From contig JANQFH010000007.1 in NCBI GenBank assembly GCA_028277945.1, positions 1 through 50,000 of the forward strand: a stretch of DNA of 50,000 nucleotides, written 5' to 3'. Under the pieces are notes generated by a model. That model was given only the letters and a program-made list of their open reading frames with translations. It ran no database searches and was not told the origin of the DNA. Position numbers and translations under genes: made by a program. Below, piece after piece: positions 25,396 through 34,299 of the stretch. Position 1 is the stretch's first letter; every line of letters starts with the position of its first letter. Source of the stretch: Oligoflexia bacterium (lineage in GTDB: Bacteria; Bdellovibrionota_G; JANQFH01).

Positions 25396-26859
25396 ATGCA
25401 GCGCAAGCGATTTAGTATTCGTAGCGAGATCGTTCTCAATCTTACCTTTCTGGCGATCATTTCGATCTTACTATTTAGCTACGTCATACTACGGGTTACC
25501 AAGACCAACCTCATTGAAGTTGAAAGAACTCGTATGCAGACGACCTTAGCTCACTTAAAGGAGAGTTTGGCTACAACTCTTGTGAAAGACGATGGCAATG
25601 CCGAGGTTCTTGCCAAGCAACTACATCAGCTGCCCAACTATTCACTCTGGGATGCCGATCAGCAGCTCCTTATAGCGTCAGGCCAGGTGCAGGCAAAAGT
25701 TAATCCTGTGGTGATGCAGTCGATGGCAGAGACAAATGTAAAGGAGATTATTCAATACCAGCGGCTACTCCTCTGGATAGAGAAGGTCGCAAGCGTTGAA
25801 TACTATCTCTCAGTCCGCCACAATGATGAACTGCTAGCTGTGCTACACACAAATTTGGACCTTGCCGGCATTGACGCTGTTCTTGGCAAGACAAAGAGGC
25901 TGATTTTTATCTACGCACTGCTCTATTCCACGCTCCTCGCGCTCTTCGCCTATTTTGTGCTGTCAAAAATTATCATTGCGCCTATTCAGAGAATGGTTAG
26001 AGCAGCAGATCGCATAGCTGCGGGAGAAATCTACGAAAGGATTGCCGTGGAAAATCAGGACGAGATTGGCCGTTTGGCAGTTGCCATTAATACTATGACA
26101 GAGACGCTTGTTGAAAACCAAACGGAGATAGTCAGAAAAGAAAAACTTGCTTCTGTTGGGCGACTTGCAGCTGGGTTAGCTCATGAGATTGGCAACCCGC
26201 TTGGGACCCTGCTCGGGCATGTGGAGATTTTGAAGACATTAGACCAAGCAGAAAAGCGCCAGTCGTTATTAGAGCGTACAGAAAGAGAGCTATTGAGAAT
26301 TCATAAGATTATTAAGGAGCTTCTCGGTTATGCACGCCCAGATCAGTTGGTGGTTCATCGGGTGGAACTGGCGACTTTGGTACGGGAGGTCGTTGAAGGG
26401 ATGGCAGATCCGAAACTCCTCAGTAGCGTTAAGGTGCAGTTTGAACCGAAGAGTGATCTCTTTGTGCAAATGGACCCAGACCAATTGAAACAGGTGGTGC
26501 TGAACTTGATCATCAATGCCTGTCACGCCATGCACACAGAAAAGCGTGAGGCTACACTACATCTACGCAGTGATCTGGTCGCAACCAAAAAGGACGAGCG
26601 GGGTAAGGTGATTGTCGATCCATTGGGTCGCGAGGTTGATGGCGTCAGATTGCAGGTGATTGACAATGGCAGTGGCATCAGCGCGGAAAACCTCAAGCGG
26701 ATCTTTGATCCTTTTTATACCACCAAAGAACCGGGTGAGGGTACGGGGCTCGGCCTTTACATCAGCGCCAGCATCATTGAAGCGTGGGGGGGTAGTATCT
26801 GCGTTGAGTCAACAGAGGGTGAAGGCTCTTGTTTCTCTATTATCCTGCCAAGAGCCTGA
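25396..26859 (+). CDS. Membrane sensor histidine kinase, NtrB-like
   Basis: The kinase has two membrane helices (about 11-33 and 168-191) enclosing a 130-residue periplasmic sensor with no recognised fold. A HAMP domain follows (about 190-242). The HisKA domain has the phosphorylated H263 in LAHEIGNPLG. The ATPase domain has the N box NLIINACHAM, G1 DNGSGI, F box FDPFYTTK and G2 GTGLGLY. At 487 residues it is of normal size. The partner regulator starts 90 bases downstream. HxxGNPL-type kinases commonly pair with sigma-54 activators, as here. The signal sensed is unknown; the preceding SH3 protein hints at an envelope cue, by inference. Confidence 0.93.
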   Translation: MQRKRFSIRSEIVLNLTFLAIISILLFSYVILRVTKTNLIEVERTRMQTTLAHLKESLATTLVKDDGNAEVLAKQLHQLPNYSLWDADQQLLIASGQVQAKVNPVVMQSMAETNVKEIIQYQRLLLWIEKVASVEYYLSVRHNDELLAVLHTNLDLAGIDAVLGKTKRLIFIYALLYSTLLALFAYFVLSKIIIAPIQRMVRAADRIAAGEIYERIAVENQDEIGRLAVAINTMTETLVENQTEIVRKEKLASVGRLAAGLAHEIGNPLGTLLGHVEILKTLDQAEKRQSLLERTERELLRIHKIIKELLGYARPDQLVVHRVELATLVREVVEGMADPKLLSSVKVQFEPKSDLFVQMDPDQLKQVVLNLIINACHAMHTEKREATLHLRSDLVATKKDERGKVIVDPLGREVDGVRLQVIDNGSGISAENLKRIFDPFYTTKEPGEGTGLGLYISASIIEAWGGSICVESTEGEGSCFSIILPRA

Positions 26860-26948
26860 AAGAATTTCATAATCGAACTTTTTATTGAATATTTCCAATA
26901 ATTTGCTAAACTTTAGGTAAATTTTTCTGGGTTGATAGGAGCGGGTTT

Positions 26949-28334
26949 TTGGCTAGAAAAAAAATTCTCATTCTCGATGATGAAGAGGGTATGCGTCATA
27001 TGCTGGCGATCATCCTCAAAAAGGAGGGCTATGCTGTTGAAGCCGTAGCCGACGCAAAAAAGGCGCTGCGGCGTGTGGCCGACGATTCGGTTGGTTTTGT
27101 TTTGAGTGACATTCGCATGCCGGAGATGGATGGCTTGCAGTTTCTTGCCGAGGTAAAGAAGATCCGTCCAGATGTCTGTGTGTTGATGATGAGCGCCTAT
27201 GGCAACCTGGATACTGCATTAGAAGCGGTGAAGATGGGCGCTTATGATTACATTAACAAGCCCTTTAAACCCGATGAAATCATCTTTACCATACGCAAGG
27301 CTGAGGAGCGCGAGAGGCTGCACAAAGAGAATGTACTGCTCAAGGATACCATCCAGCGGGAATTTTCCTTTGAAAACATTGTCGCCAAGAGCACAAAGAT
27401 GTTGGAGATCTTTGCTACGGTTAAGAAGATATCTGAGTATAAGACAACGGTCTTGTTGCTCGGTGAGAGCGGTACAGGCAAGGAGCTTGTTGCCCGAGCG
27501 CTACACTACAACAGCTCGAGGCAAGACAAGCCCTTCATTACTGTAAATTGCGGCGCCATTCCTGAAAACCTGCTGGAGAGCGAGCTCTTTGGCCATGTGA
27601 AAGGCTCTTTTACCGGCGCTCACCGGACAAAAAAGGGCCTCTTTGAAGAGGCAGACAACGGCACCCTCTTCTTGGATGAGATTGGCGAACTTCCCCTATT
27701 ACTACAGGTCAAGCTTCTCCGCGCCTTGCAGGAAGAGGAGATAAGGCGGGTAGGGGATACAGCAGCCATCAAGGTTGATGTGCGCATCATTGCTGCCACC
27801 GTCAAAGACCTGGCAAAGGAGGTCGAACAGGGCAACTTTCGCGAGGACCTCTTCTATCGACTTAATGTATTGCCGATTACCCTACCACCCCTGCGCGAAC
27901 GCAAAGAGGATGTGCCGCTTTTGGTCGATCATTTCTTAAAGAAATACACTCAGAAGCTTGCTGTTAGCATTACTGAGGTCAGTCAGGAAGCCCTGAACCT
28001 GCTTATGGATTATGACTGGCAGGGCAATGTCAGAGAGTTGGAAAACACCATCGAACGCGCGGTGGTATTGTCCAACGGACCCGACATTAAACCGGAAAAT
28101 CTTCCCGCGCACATCCGTGAGACCTCACACTCCACGGGTATCCGACTTCAGGATGACGAGTACTCTATTAAAAAGATGAGCCGCATCATGGAGGAAGAGC
28201 TCATTCTTAAGGCTCTACGTAAGACCAAGGGTAACCGCACCAAGGCTGCTAAACTCTTAGAGATTAGCCACCGGGCGCTGCTCTATAAGATCAAACAGTT
28301 TAAATTAGAGCAAAAGCTTACGACCCTGGAATAA
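26949..28334 (+). CDS. Sigma-54-dependent response regulator, NtrC family
   Basis: This 461-residue activator has a receiver domain with phospho-acceptor D54 ([12 protein letters not shown]) and the K104 switch region (NKPFKP). The central AAA+ domain has Walker A GESGTGKE (172-179), the sigma-54-contacting GSFTGA loop (219-224), Walker [11 protein letters not shown] and the arginine finger region [13 protein letters not shown]. The C-terminal Fis-type helix-turn-helix includes [23 protein letters not shown]. Translation starts at TTG 26949 with AGGAG seven bases upstream. It is the output partner of the upstream kinase. Targets must use -24/-12 promoters; I found none convincing in the window. 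Confidence 0.95.
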   Translation: MARKKILILDDEEGMRHMLAIILKKEGYAVEAVADAKKALRRVADDSVGFVLSDIRMPEMDGLQFLAEVKKIRPDVCVLMMSAYGNLDTALEAVKMGAYDYINKPFKPDEIIFTIRKAEERERLHKENVLLKDTIQREFSFENIVAKSTKMLEIFATVKKISEYKTTVLLLGESGTGKELVARALHYNSSRQDKPFITVNCGAIPENLLESELFGHVKGSFTGAHRTKKGLFEEADNGTLFLDEIGELPLLLQVKLLRALQEEEIRRVGDTAAIKVDVRIIAATVKDLAKEVEQGNFREDLFYRLNVLPITLPPLRERKEDVPLLVDHFLKKYTQKLAVSITEVSQEALNLLMDYDWQGNVRELENTIERAVVLSNGPDIKPENLPAHIRETSHSTGIRLQDDEYSIKKMSRIMEEELILKALRKTKGNRTKAAKLLEISHRALLYKIKQFKLEQKLTTLE

Positions 28335-28340
28335 CTTGTA

Positions 28341-28901
28341 TTACGCTGTAAGCAGATCATCAGCCGTAGGCGTGTGCCGTGCCAATAATTTGGGCAGCAT
28401 GATGCGGGTAAAATCGACCTCTTCGTTACATAGCGACGGGATGTACAGTGAGAAATCAGCGAGCACATCCGTATCTTTTGTGGTTGCGACGCCAGCACTA
28501 ATGCCTTCGAGAAGCCACTTCAGGCTGTTGCGGTTGAAAGCAGCCTGAACCAAGATATCAGGATAGTAGACGGCACAACTCTTTGCCTGCAGACTCAAAG
28601 CGTTAACAACGGCGGCTTTGCCAAAGGCTTGAACTCTCGTGACGTCTACTTGTAACTGGTTACCCAGCCCGATAAGCAAAATGCGTTTACAGCCAAGGCG
28701 ATGCCCACCAGGGAGGAGAAGCTTTTCGTCACAGGTAGCGGCAAAACGGTGTTTTAAAATGGTTTTGGAGAGTAGGCCATGAAGACGCCAATCAGTAAGA
28801 CCGGCAGCACCACGAAGGGGTCGTTCTTCTTCACAGCAGCCAAGGATAAGCAGATCACAGTCGATGCGGTCAACGCTGGTATTGGTGAACTGCAGCTGCA
28901 T
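28341..28901 (-). CDS. Stand-alone N-terminal domain of M17 leucyl aminopeptidase
   Basis: The 186-residue product resembles the N-terminal, macro-like domain of leucyl aminopeptidase (PF02789 type). It has VDRIDCDLLILGCCEEERPLRGAAGLTDWRLHGLLSKTI, then CKRILLIGLGNQ...RVQAFGKAAV, as in PepA before its catalytic half. The metal-binding peptidase domain is absent and the frame ends normally, so this is a lone domain rather than a truncated gene. In PepA this domain mediates assembly and DNA binding. It is the last gene of the riboflavin/nusB run, eight bases after nusB. Function is unknown. Confidence 0.75.
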   Translation of the reverse strand: MQLQFTNTSVDRIDCDLLILGCCEEERPLRGAAGLTDWRLHGLLSKTILKHRFAATCDEKLLLPGGHRLGCKRILLIGLGNQLQVDVTRVQAFGKAAVVNALSLQAKSCAVYYPDILVQAAFNRNSLKWLLEGISAGVATTKDTDVLADFSLYIPSLCNEEVDFTRIMLPKLLARHTPTADDLLTA

Positions 28902-28909
28902 CTGTCTCC

Positions 28910-29323
28910 CTATCCAGGTTTCTGCTTTGTTTGATAAACAGCATCGAGAATCCCATTGATAAAGCTTGCTGTCTGCTCACTACCAAACTTCTTACCTATC
29001 TCTATGGCCTCGTTGATAATAACCCTTGCCGGGGTCGCTGTCGAGAAGAGCAGCTCAAAGACAGCAAGCCGTAGGAGGTTGCGATCAATCGGGGCCATGC
29101 GTGCGAGCTTCCAATTGTGGGCATGTTGTTCAATGATTTTATCAATCTCTTCTCTCTGCTCTGTAACACCAAAAACGATCTCAGAGGTAAAATTTAGATC
29201 GTCAGTACGTACTTTGAAGTTCTCCAAGAACTTTTCAAGAGTTTCATTAACGTCAGTACAGGTGAGATCCATTTGATAGAGCAGCTGTAGCGCTTGTTCT
29301 CGAGCTTTACGTCGATCACCCAT
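28910..29323 (-). CDS. nusB: Transcription antitermination protein NusB
   Basis: NusB binds boxA RNA with NusE (ribosomal protein S10) to prevent early termination, chiefly in rRNA operons. The 137-residue all-helical product has the family start RRKAREQALQLLYQMD, the central APIDRNLLRLAVFELL and the end INEAIEIGKKFGSEQTASFINGILDAV. Its ATG overlaps the end of ribH by eight bases. The ribH-nusB neighbourhood is one of the most conserved in bacteria and supports both calls. Confidence 0.96.
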   Translation of the reverse strand: MGDRRKAREQALQLLYQMDLTCTDVNETLEKFLENFKVRTDDLNFTSEIVFGVTEQREEIDKIIEQHAHNWKLARMAPIDRNLLRLAVFELLFSTATPARVIINEAIEIGKKFGSEQTASFINGILDAVYQTKQKPG

Positions 29324-29819
29324 CGGTCTTTTGCTTCAAGTCGTGATTTAGAGCAACCGATTCAAGTGCGGCACAGGCTGCTTCAAGTCCGGTGTTTCGC
29401 TTTTTACCGTCCGTTCGTTCTAGGGCTTGCTCAAAAGTGTCGGTGGTCAAGATGCCGATTCCAAAGGGAACACCACTATTCAGTGAGATTTGCTGTAGGG
29501 CAGGGAAGATTGTTTCAGCAATGTAGCGATGATGTTCGGTCTCTCCACGGATGATGGCGCCAAGGCAGATTACGGCAGCGTACCTCTTTGTCTCTAGCAC
29601 TTGGCTCACAGCAAAGGGAATTTCCAAGGCGCCAGCAACACGAAAGACATCGATCGCCTCTCTCTCAAGTCCAGCTATCAGGCAAGCCTTGGTGGCATGT
29701 TCCAGCAACTTATCAGTAATAGCCTGGTTAAAACGACTGACGACAACCGCCACAGTAAGGTCTTGGCCTTGGTAACGTGACTCTAACTGCTGAGGAAACT
29801 GTGAGGCCTGATCGCTCAA
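29316..29819 (-). CDS. ribH: 6,7-dimethyl-8-ribityllumazine synthase
   Basis: RibH condenses 5-amino-6-ribitylaminouracil with 3,4-dihydroxybutanone 4-phosphate, the penultimate step of riboflavin synthesis. The motifs are VVVSRFNQAITDKLLEHA, RVAGALEIPFAV, ICLGAIIRGETEHHRYIAE with the catalytic histidine, and VPFGIGILTTDTFEQALERTDGKKRNTGLEAA. The 167-residue length is typical of a lumazine synthase that builds icosahedral or pentameric assemblies. It starts at TTG 29819, overlapping the ribBA stop, and ends inside nusB. It sits in a complete riboflavin operon. Confidence 0.96.
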   Translation of the reverse strand: MSDQASQFPQQLESRYQGQDLTVAVVVSRFNQAITDKLLEHATKACLIAGLEREAIDVFRVAGALEIPFAVSQVLETKRYAAVICLGAIIRGETEHHRYIAETIFPALQQISLNSGVPFGIGILTTDTFEQALERTDGKKRNTGLEAACAALESVALNHDLKQKTDG

Positions 29820-31036
29820 GGGATAGCCTGTTCAAGAAGGTGGCCAAGCTTATCACGCTTTGTTTGCAGATAGTGTTTGTTTGCGCCATTGGCAGGAATT
29901 TCTAGCGGCACCCGTTCGACAACCTCCATGCCAAATCCTTCTTTGCCAACGATGCCGACGATCTTCTTGGGGTTATTGGTCAACAAGCGGATTTTTTTAA
30001 CGCCAAGATCGGCAAGGATCTGTGCGCCAATACCGTAATCTCTAGGGTCATCTTTAAATCCCAGTTTGTGATTGGCTTCTACGGTATCGTCACCATGATC
30101 CTGAAAGTTGTAAGAGCGAATCTTATTTACCAGGCCAATTCCACGCCCCTCCTGCCGCAGGTACAATATGACACCGCGACCCTCAGCAGCGATTAGGCGC
30201 ATAGCTTGATCCAGTTGCTGGCCGCAGTCACAGCGACGTGCGGCAAAGACATCTCCAGTAAGGCATTCGGAGTGTACCCGTACCGTCGTTGGTTTGTTGG
30301 AGTCAAGCTCACCAATGACGATGGCGATGTGCTTGAGGTGGTCGACATCGTTGTCATAGACGATGACTCGAGAGTTTTCACAGTAGGCTGTTGGCAGGCG
30401 GGCTTCGGCAGCACGACGGACCAGGCGTTCGCGTAAAACGCGATGCCGGATCACTTCCGCAAGGGTGAGGATGCAAAGGCCGTGTTTGTTGGCAAAGCGT
30501 TTAAGCTCTGGTAGGCGCGCCATAGAGCCATCCACACTCATGATTTCACACAACACTCCAGCAGGTTTGAGGCCAGCGATTTTGGTCAGATCGACAATGC
30601 CCTCGGTGTGTCCAGCTCGTGCCAACACTCCGCCGGAGTTCGCCTTAAGAGGAAAAACATGTCCAGGGCAGACGATGCTGCGAGGTGAGGCGTCATCGGC
30701 AATGGCCGCTTGGATGGTCGTTGTCCGATCCTGAGCGCTGATACCGGTGGTGACTCCCTCTCTTGACTCGATCGACACCGTGAATGGCGTACGATAGGGT
30801 GAGGTGTTGTTCTCTACCATCATCGGCAAGCCAAGCTTGTCAATCTGCTCCTTGATAAGCCCGAGGCAGATCAAGCCGCGGGCATGCGTGGCCATAAAGT
30901 TAATGGCTTCGGCGTTGACAAACTGAGCTGCCATAACCAAATCACCCTCGTTTTCGCGATTTTCATCATCAACAAGGATGATCATCTTACCTTGACGAAG
31001 ATCCGCTATGGCCTGGTCTAAATTACTGGCACTCAT
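29816..31036 (-). CDS. ribBA: Bifunctional DHBP synthase / GTP cyclohydrolase II
   Basis: The N-terminal half makes 3,4-dihydroxybutanone 4-phosphate from ribulose 5-phosphate (DDENRENEGDLVMAA, HARGLIC, RAGHTEG). The C-terminal half opens GTP to start riboflavin synthesis; it has the zinc site C-x10-CxC (CLTGDVFAARRCDC), YLRQEGRGIGL and RLLTNNPKKI. The open frame reaches 31090, but ATG 31036 (MSASNLDQAI) matches the family start and overlaps the last 14 bases of ribE. It supplies both branches leading to RibH. All catalytic residues I can check in both domains are present. Confidence 0.96.
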   Translation of the reverse strand: MSASNLDQAIADLRQGKMIILVDDENRENEGDLVMAAQFVNAEAINFMATHARGLICLGLIKEQIDKLGLPMMVENNTSPYRTPFTVSIESREGVTTGISAQDRTTTIQAAIADDASPRSIVCPGHVFPLKANSGGVLARAGHTEGIVDLTKIAGLKPAGVLCEIMSVDGSMARLPELKRFANKHGLCILTLAEVIRHRVLRERLVRRAAEARLPTAYCENSRVIVYDNDVDHLKHIAIVIGELDSNKPTTVRVHSECLTGDVFAARRCDCGQQLDQAMRLIAAEGRGVILYLRQEGRGIGLVNKIRSYNFQDHGDDTVEANHKLGFKDDPRDYGIGAQILADLGVKKIRLLTNNPKKIVGIVGKEGFGMEVVERVPLEIPANGANKHYLQTKRDKLGHLLEQAIP

Positions 31037-31625
31037 GGGTAACCTCGAGGTAGCGCAGAATGTATTTACCAAACATATCAAACTCCACATTCACCAAATC
31101 GCCTTGACGGCGTAGGCCGAGGGTTGTGTGTTGGTTCGTATAGGGTAGCAGGTCAACAACAAAGCCCTGTGGCTCTAGTTGGTTGATCGTCAAGCTAACA
31201 CCATCGAGGCATACAGAGCCCTTGTATACGGTATTGACAGCGAACTGTCTGTCCACAGCAATATGTAAGCGCACGCAGCTACCAATTTGTTCGGTTGCGC
31301 TAACTTGACCTCTACAGTCAACGTGACCGCTGACAAGATGTCCATGCAGTCGTTCTTGCCATTGCAGCGGCCGCTCAAAGTTAACAAAGGTACCCACTAC
31401 AAGGTTGTTGAGGTTAGTGCGCTGCAAGGTTTCTTTACCTATGGCAAAGGTAAGCAGCGCATCTTGCTGCTCGAGCACGGTGAGACAGCAGCCATTGATG
31501 GCGACACTGGCGCCATTTGCAAAGCTCTCATGGGTGTTTGGCAGTTTTATGGTTGTTGTCAGATGGCCGTTATCTGGAGTTAGGCTGACAACTTCACCCA
31601 TACCTTCAACAATGCCGGTGAACAC
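31023..31625 (-). CDS. ribE: Riboflavin synthase, alpha subunit
   Basis: This trimeric enzyme dismutates two lumazine molecules to riboflavin and a ribitylamino-uracil. The product has the two tandem lumazine-binding barrels expected: MFTGIVEGMGEV...VAINGCCLTV...LERPL-like in the first and LVSGHVDCRGQV...VCLDGVSLTIN in the second. The 200-residue length is normal. It ends 14 bases inside ribBA and begins 14 bases after ribD. The order ribD-ribE-ribBA-ribH matches classic riboflavin operons. No FMN riboswitch is seen upstream of the run. Confidence 0.96.
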   Translation of the reverse strand: MFTGIVEGMGEVVSLTPDNGHLTTTIKLPNTHESFANGASVAINGCCLTVLEQQDALLTFAIGKETLQRTNLNNLVVGTFVNFERPLQWQERLHGHLVSGHVDCRGQVSATEQIGSCVRLHIAVDRQFAVNTVYKGSVCLDGVSLTINQLEPQGFVVDLLPYTNQHTTLGLRRQGDLVNVEFDMFGKYILRYLEVTHECQ

Positions 31626-31639
31626 GATTCAACCCTCTG

Positions 31640-32758
31640 TTAATACTTTGGATATCCTTCGATGCAGAGATCTGCGCCGCACCTTATAACAGATAACTCC
31701 TTGAGGGTAAAGGCGTCTTCTAAACTCTCAATGCCCAACTCTTTGAAAACGTGAATGTTTTTCTTTTTGCCGCCGTTGCCAAGCAGAGTCGGGGCGACGT
31801 ATAGAACCACCTTGTCGACGCAGCGTTGCTGCAAAAACTGCGTATAGACTTGCGCACCCCCTTCAACCAGCACGGAGGCAATCTCCAAGGTCGTCAGTCG
31901 TTTTAACAGGGCTATGATGTCGATATGGCCACTGCGGGTTGGCAAACTTTCAACTCCAACGCCCCGTTTAAGCAGCTGCTCTCTCTTGCGCAGAGATACT
32001 CCTTTGCCAGTAAACAGCAGGGTCTTACCCTGTTTGAGTAACCTAGCCTGAAGGGGAGTGCGTAGTTTGCTGTCCAAGACAACTTTAATGGGCTGACGCG
32101 GTTTTACACCCCTGCCTGAAAGACGACAGCTTAGTTGCGGGTTATCCTTTAGAACGGTACCCATACCAACAAGGATTGCATCATGTTGTGCTCTTAGTTG
32201 GTGCGCGTCTTCTCTTGACTCGGGAGAGGAGATCCAACGCTGCTTACCAGTTGCTGCAGCGATATAACCGTCTAAGGTGATGGCCGCCTTTAAGGTTACC
32301 CACGGCATCTTTTTAGTAATGAACTTAATGTATTTTTCGTTCAGCTGCTGTGCCTCTCTTTCGAGCACACCCCACTGAACTTTGATGCCCGCTTTCCTAA
32401 GCCTGGTAATACCCTTACCTGCGACACGACGGTTAGGATCACGCATCGCTACAGTCACTGCAGCAACGCCGCTACGGGTAATGGCGTCCGTACAGGGAGG
32501 GGTGCGGCCGTAGTGGCAGCAGGGCTCAAGGGTGACAAAGAGGTGGCCGCCTCTGGCGCGGTTACCAGCCTTTTTGAGAACGTGGATCTCGGCATGATGG
32601 TCACCAAGCTGATGGTGGTATCCTGAGGCAACCAGTTTGTTTTTTTTAACTAAGAGTGCACCAACCATGGGGTTGGGCGAGACCCAGCCCTCGCCCTTGC
32701 GTGCCAACCTTAAAGCGCGTCGCATCCACTGCTCTGACTGTTGTTTTTTTACAGACAT
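31640..32758 (-). CDS. ribD: Bifunctional riboflavin deaminase/reductase RibD
   Basis: RibD deaminates the opened pyrimidine and then reduces its ribosyl side chain with NADPH. The deaminase domain has the zinc motif HAE (55-57) and PCCHYGRTPPC (79-89). The reductase domain starts near residue 150 (WVTLKAAITLDGYIA) and includes AILVGMGTVLKDNPQLSCR and VLVEGGAQV. The 372-residue length is typical. It begins 20 bases after the stop of the MazF-like toxin gene, so the riboflavin genes probably share a transcript with that module. Confidence 0.96.
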   Translation of the reverse strand: MSVKKQQSEQWMRRALRLARKGEGWVSPNPMVGALLVKKNKLVASGYHHQLGDHHAEIHVLKKAGNRARGGHLFVTLEPCCHYGRTPPCTDAITRSGVAAVTVAMRDPNRRVAGKGITRLRKAGIKVQWGVLEREAQQLNEKYIKFITKKMPWVTLKAAITLDGYIAAATGKQRWISSPESREDAHQLRAQHDAILVGMGTVLKDNPQLSCRLSGRGVKPRQPIKVVLDSKLRTPLQARLLKQGKTLLFTGKGVSLRKREQLLKRGVGVESLPTRSGHIDIIALLKRLTTLEIASVLVEGGAQVYTQFLQQRCVDKVVLYVAPTLLGNGGKKKNIHVFKELGIESLEDAFTLKELSVIRCGADLCIEGYPKY

Positions 32759-32778
32759 GGGAAGAAATGGCGTTCTGA

Positions 32779-33120
32779 CTAAAGCTCTCCAAGAAGTCGG
32801 AGTTTTTCTTTCACCTCTTTGAGAATTAGTGGCGGCAGTGGCTTCAACATCTTTTTGAAACGACGGTTGTCTATAGCTCGGCTTTGATCGATCATTACCT
32901 CACAGGCTTGTTTGTTACCAGCAATCTCTTTGGGCAGGACCACTCGCAGCAAGTTGTCGCCGATCAAGTTGGTTGTACAGGGAAGCACCCAAGTTGAAGC
33001 GTGATGGGTGACATTGAGTAAGTCCGTTTGGATGACAAGAACAGGACGCATCTTGCCAGGTTCGGTTCCATATTTTGGATTGAGATCTGCCAGATAGAGA
33101 ACACCGTGGTGCAGTTGCAC
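32779..33120 (-). CDS. MazF/PemK-family endoribonuclease toxin
   Basis: MazF toxins cut mRNA at short sequences and stop translation until bound by their antitoxin. The 113-residue product has the family start GVLYLADLNPKYGTEPGKMRPVLVIQTD, with catalytic arginine R25, then STWVLPCTTNL with the conserved threonine near residue 50. The VLPKEIAGNKQACEVMIDQSRAID strand-loop-strand is also typical. It starts two bases after the antitoxin gene, the usual toxin-second order. All key residues are present, so an active toxin is likely. The cleavage site is not predictable. Confidence 0.9.
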   Translation of the reverse strand: MQLHHGVLYLADLNPKYGTEPGKMRPVLVIQTDLLNVTHHASTWVLPCTTNLIGDNLLRVVLPKEIAGNKQACEVMIDQSRAIDNRRFKKMLKPLPPLILKEVKEKLRLLGEL

Positions 33121-33122
33121 GG

Positions 33123-33371
33123 TTAGTCGATGCCTTCGCCACTTAGGTGATCAAGCGCCTGCAACTCCTCGTTCGCTGATGTTGCGACTGCCTGAGCTGC
33201 CGTAGCATAGGCTTGCTTTAAGGCATTACGGTCCGTACTCTGTTTAAGAAGTTTGAGACCACGGCGAATCACTTCGACCTTGGTTTTTGCTTGCAGGGTA
33301 GCCATGAGCTCTTCAACAAGTTCAAGCTCTTTATTGGGTAAGGTGATACTCGATTTGGTATTCTTTTTCAT
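33123..33371 (-). CDS. Antitoxin partner of the MazF-like toxin
   Basis: This 82-residue product is read as the antitoxin because it directly precedes mazF. Its N-terminus (SSITLPNKELELVEELMATLQAKTKVEVIRRGLKLLKQ) fits a ribbon-helix-helix DNA-binding fold. The acidic C-terminus (SANEELQALDHLSGEGID) is the expected toxin-binding tail. RHH antitoxins usually repress their own promoter, and the 94 bases upstream, shared with divergent thiD, would hold it. An AATACCA-rich stretch lies just before the start, but no palindromic operator is clear. Confidence 0.82.
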   Translation of the reverse strand: MKKNTKSSITLPNKELELVEELMATLQAKTKVEVIRRGLKLLKQSTDRNALKQAYATAAQAVATSANEELQALDHLSGEGID

Positions 33372-33465
33372 ACCTTTTTAATACCACAACAAATCGTTCC
33401 TGTCAATGAGAATTGTTTTTCTAAGAGCCCACCTCTATTATGTCGAAGGCTTACGGTAAGAAGAG

Positions 33466-34299
33466 ATGGACGCTAAAGGGCGAGATTACGACTGTGTTCT
33501 CACCATTGCCGGCTCTGACAGTGGCGGAGGGGCGGGAGTGCAAGCTGACCTCAAAACCTTTGCCGCCCTGGGTTGTTATGGGATGTCGGCGATCAGTGCA
33601 CTAACCGCTCAGAATACCGTGGGTGTGCGAGCTGTGCATCTGCCACCAGCGGAGTTTTTGCAGATGCAGATCCAGACCGTCGTTGAAGATATAAAAGTGG
33701 ACGCGGTTAAAATCGGTATGCTCTATTCCTCAGCCATGATTCGCACAGTTGCTACAGCAATACGCGAGTTTCAATTGAAAAACATTGTCGTGGATCCCGT
33801 GATGGTGGCCAAGAGTGGGGACAAGTTGCTGCAAGAGGAAGCAGTTGCGGCGCTACGCAATGAACTGCTGCCGTTGGCGACTATCATCACCCCCAACATT
33901 CCTGAAGCGGAGATTTTAAGTACTACACCTATCAAACAACAAGCGCAGATGTTGCAGGCTTGCGAGCAACTCTTGCAACTAGGTGCTGATGCCATTCTCC
34001 TCAAGGGTGGTCACCTCGAGAGTTCGAGTTGTGATGACCTTCTTTACTATAGAGAAACAGGGCAAGAGCCGATCCACCATTGGCTCCATGCAGCCAAGGT
34101 CGATACCAAGAACACGCATGGAACTGGCTGTACGCTCTCAGCTGCCATTGCCGCTTACCTTGCTAAAGGTCATGCCTTGAAAGAAGCGGTAGAGAAGGCC
34201 AAGCAGTACGTTTCCGCCGCCATTGCCGCAGCAACCACCAAGCAACTCGGCCATGGCCATGGTCCTTTGCACCACTTCTACGCTCTGTGGAAGGACTAA
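33466..34299 (+). CDS. thiD: Hydroxymethylpyrimidine (phosphate) kinase
   Basis: ThiD phosphorylates HMP-phosphate to the pyrophosphate in thiamine synthesis. The 277-residue ribokinase-fold protein has the substrate start LTIAGSDSGGGAGVQADLKTF, the family segment VDPVMVAKSGDKLL, TPNIPEAE and the anion-hole/catalytic NTHGTGCTLSAAIAAYLA. The start is ATG 33466 with AAGAAG close upstream. No TPP riboswitch is visible in the 94-base upstream gap. Its TAA overlaps the stop of the convergent E1 gene, whose product uses thiamine diphosphate. That proximity may be coincidental. Confidence 0.95.
   Translation: MDAKGRDYDCVLTIAGSDSGGGAGVQADLKTFAALGCYGMSAISALTAQNTVGVRAVHLPPAEFLQMQIQTVVEDIKVDAVKIGMLYSSAMIRTVATAIREFQLKNIVVDPVMVAKSGDKLLQEEAVAALRNELLPLATIITPNIPEAEILSTTPIKQQAQMLQACEQLLQLGADAILLKGGHLESSSCDDLLYYRETGQEPIHHWLHAAKVDTKNTHGTGCTLSAAIAAYLAKGHALKEAVEKAKQYVSAAIAAATTKQLGHGHGPLHHFYALWKD

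Noticed and set aside
33372-33465. FMN or TPP riboswitch upstream of the rib run or thiD
   Set aside because: The gap is 94 bases and contains none of the conserved riboswitch core sequences.
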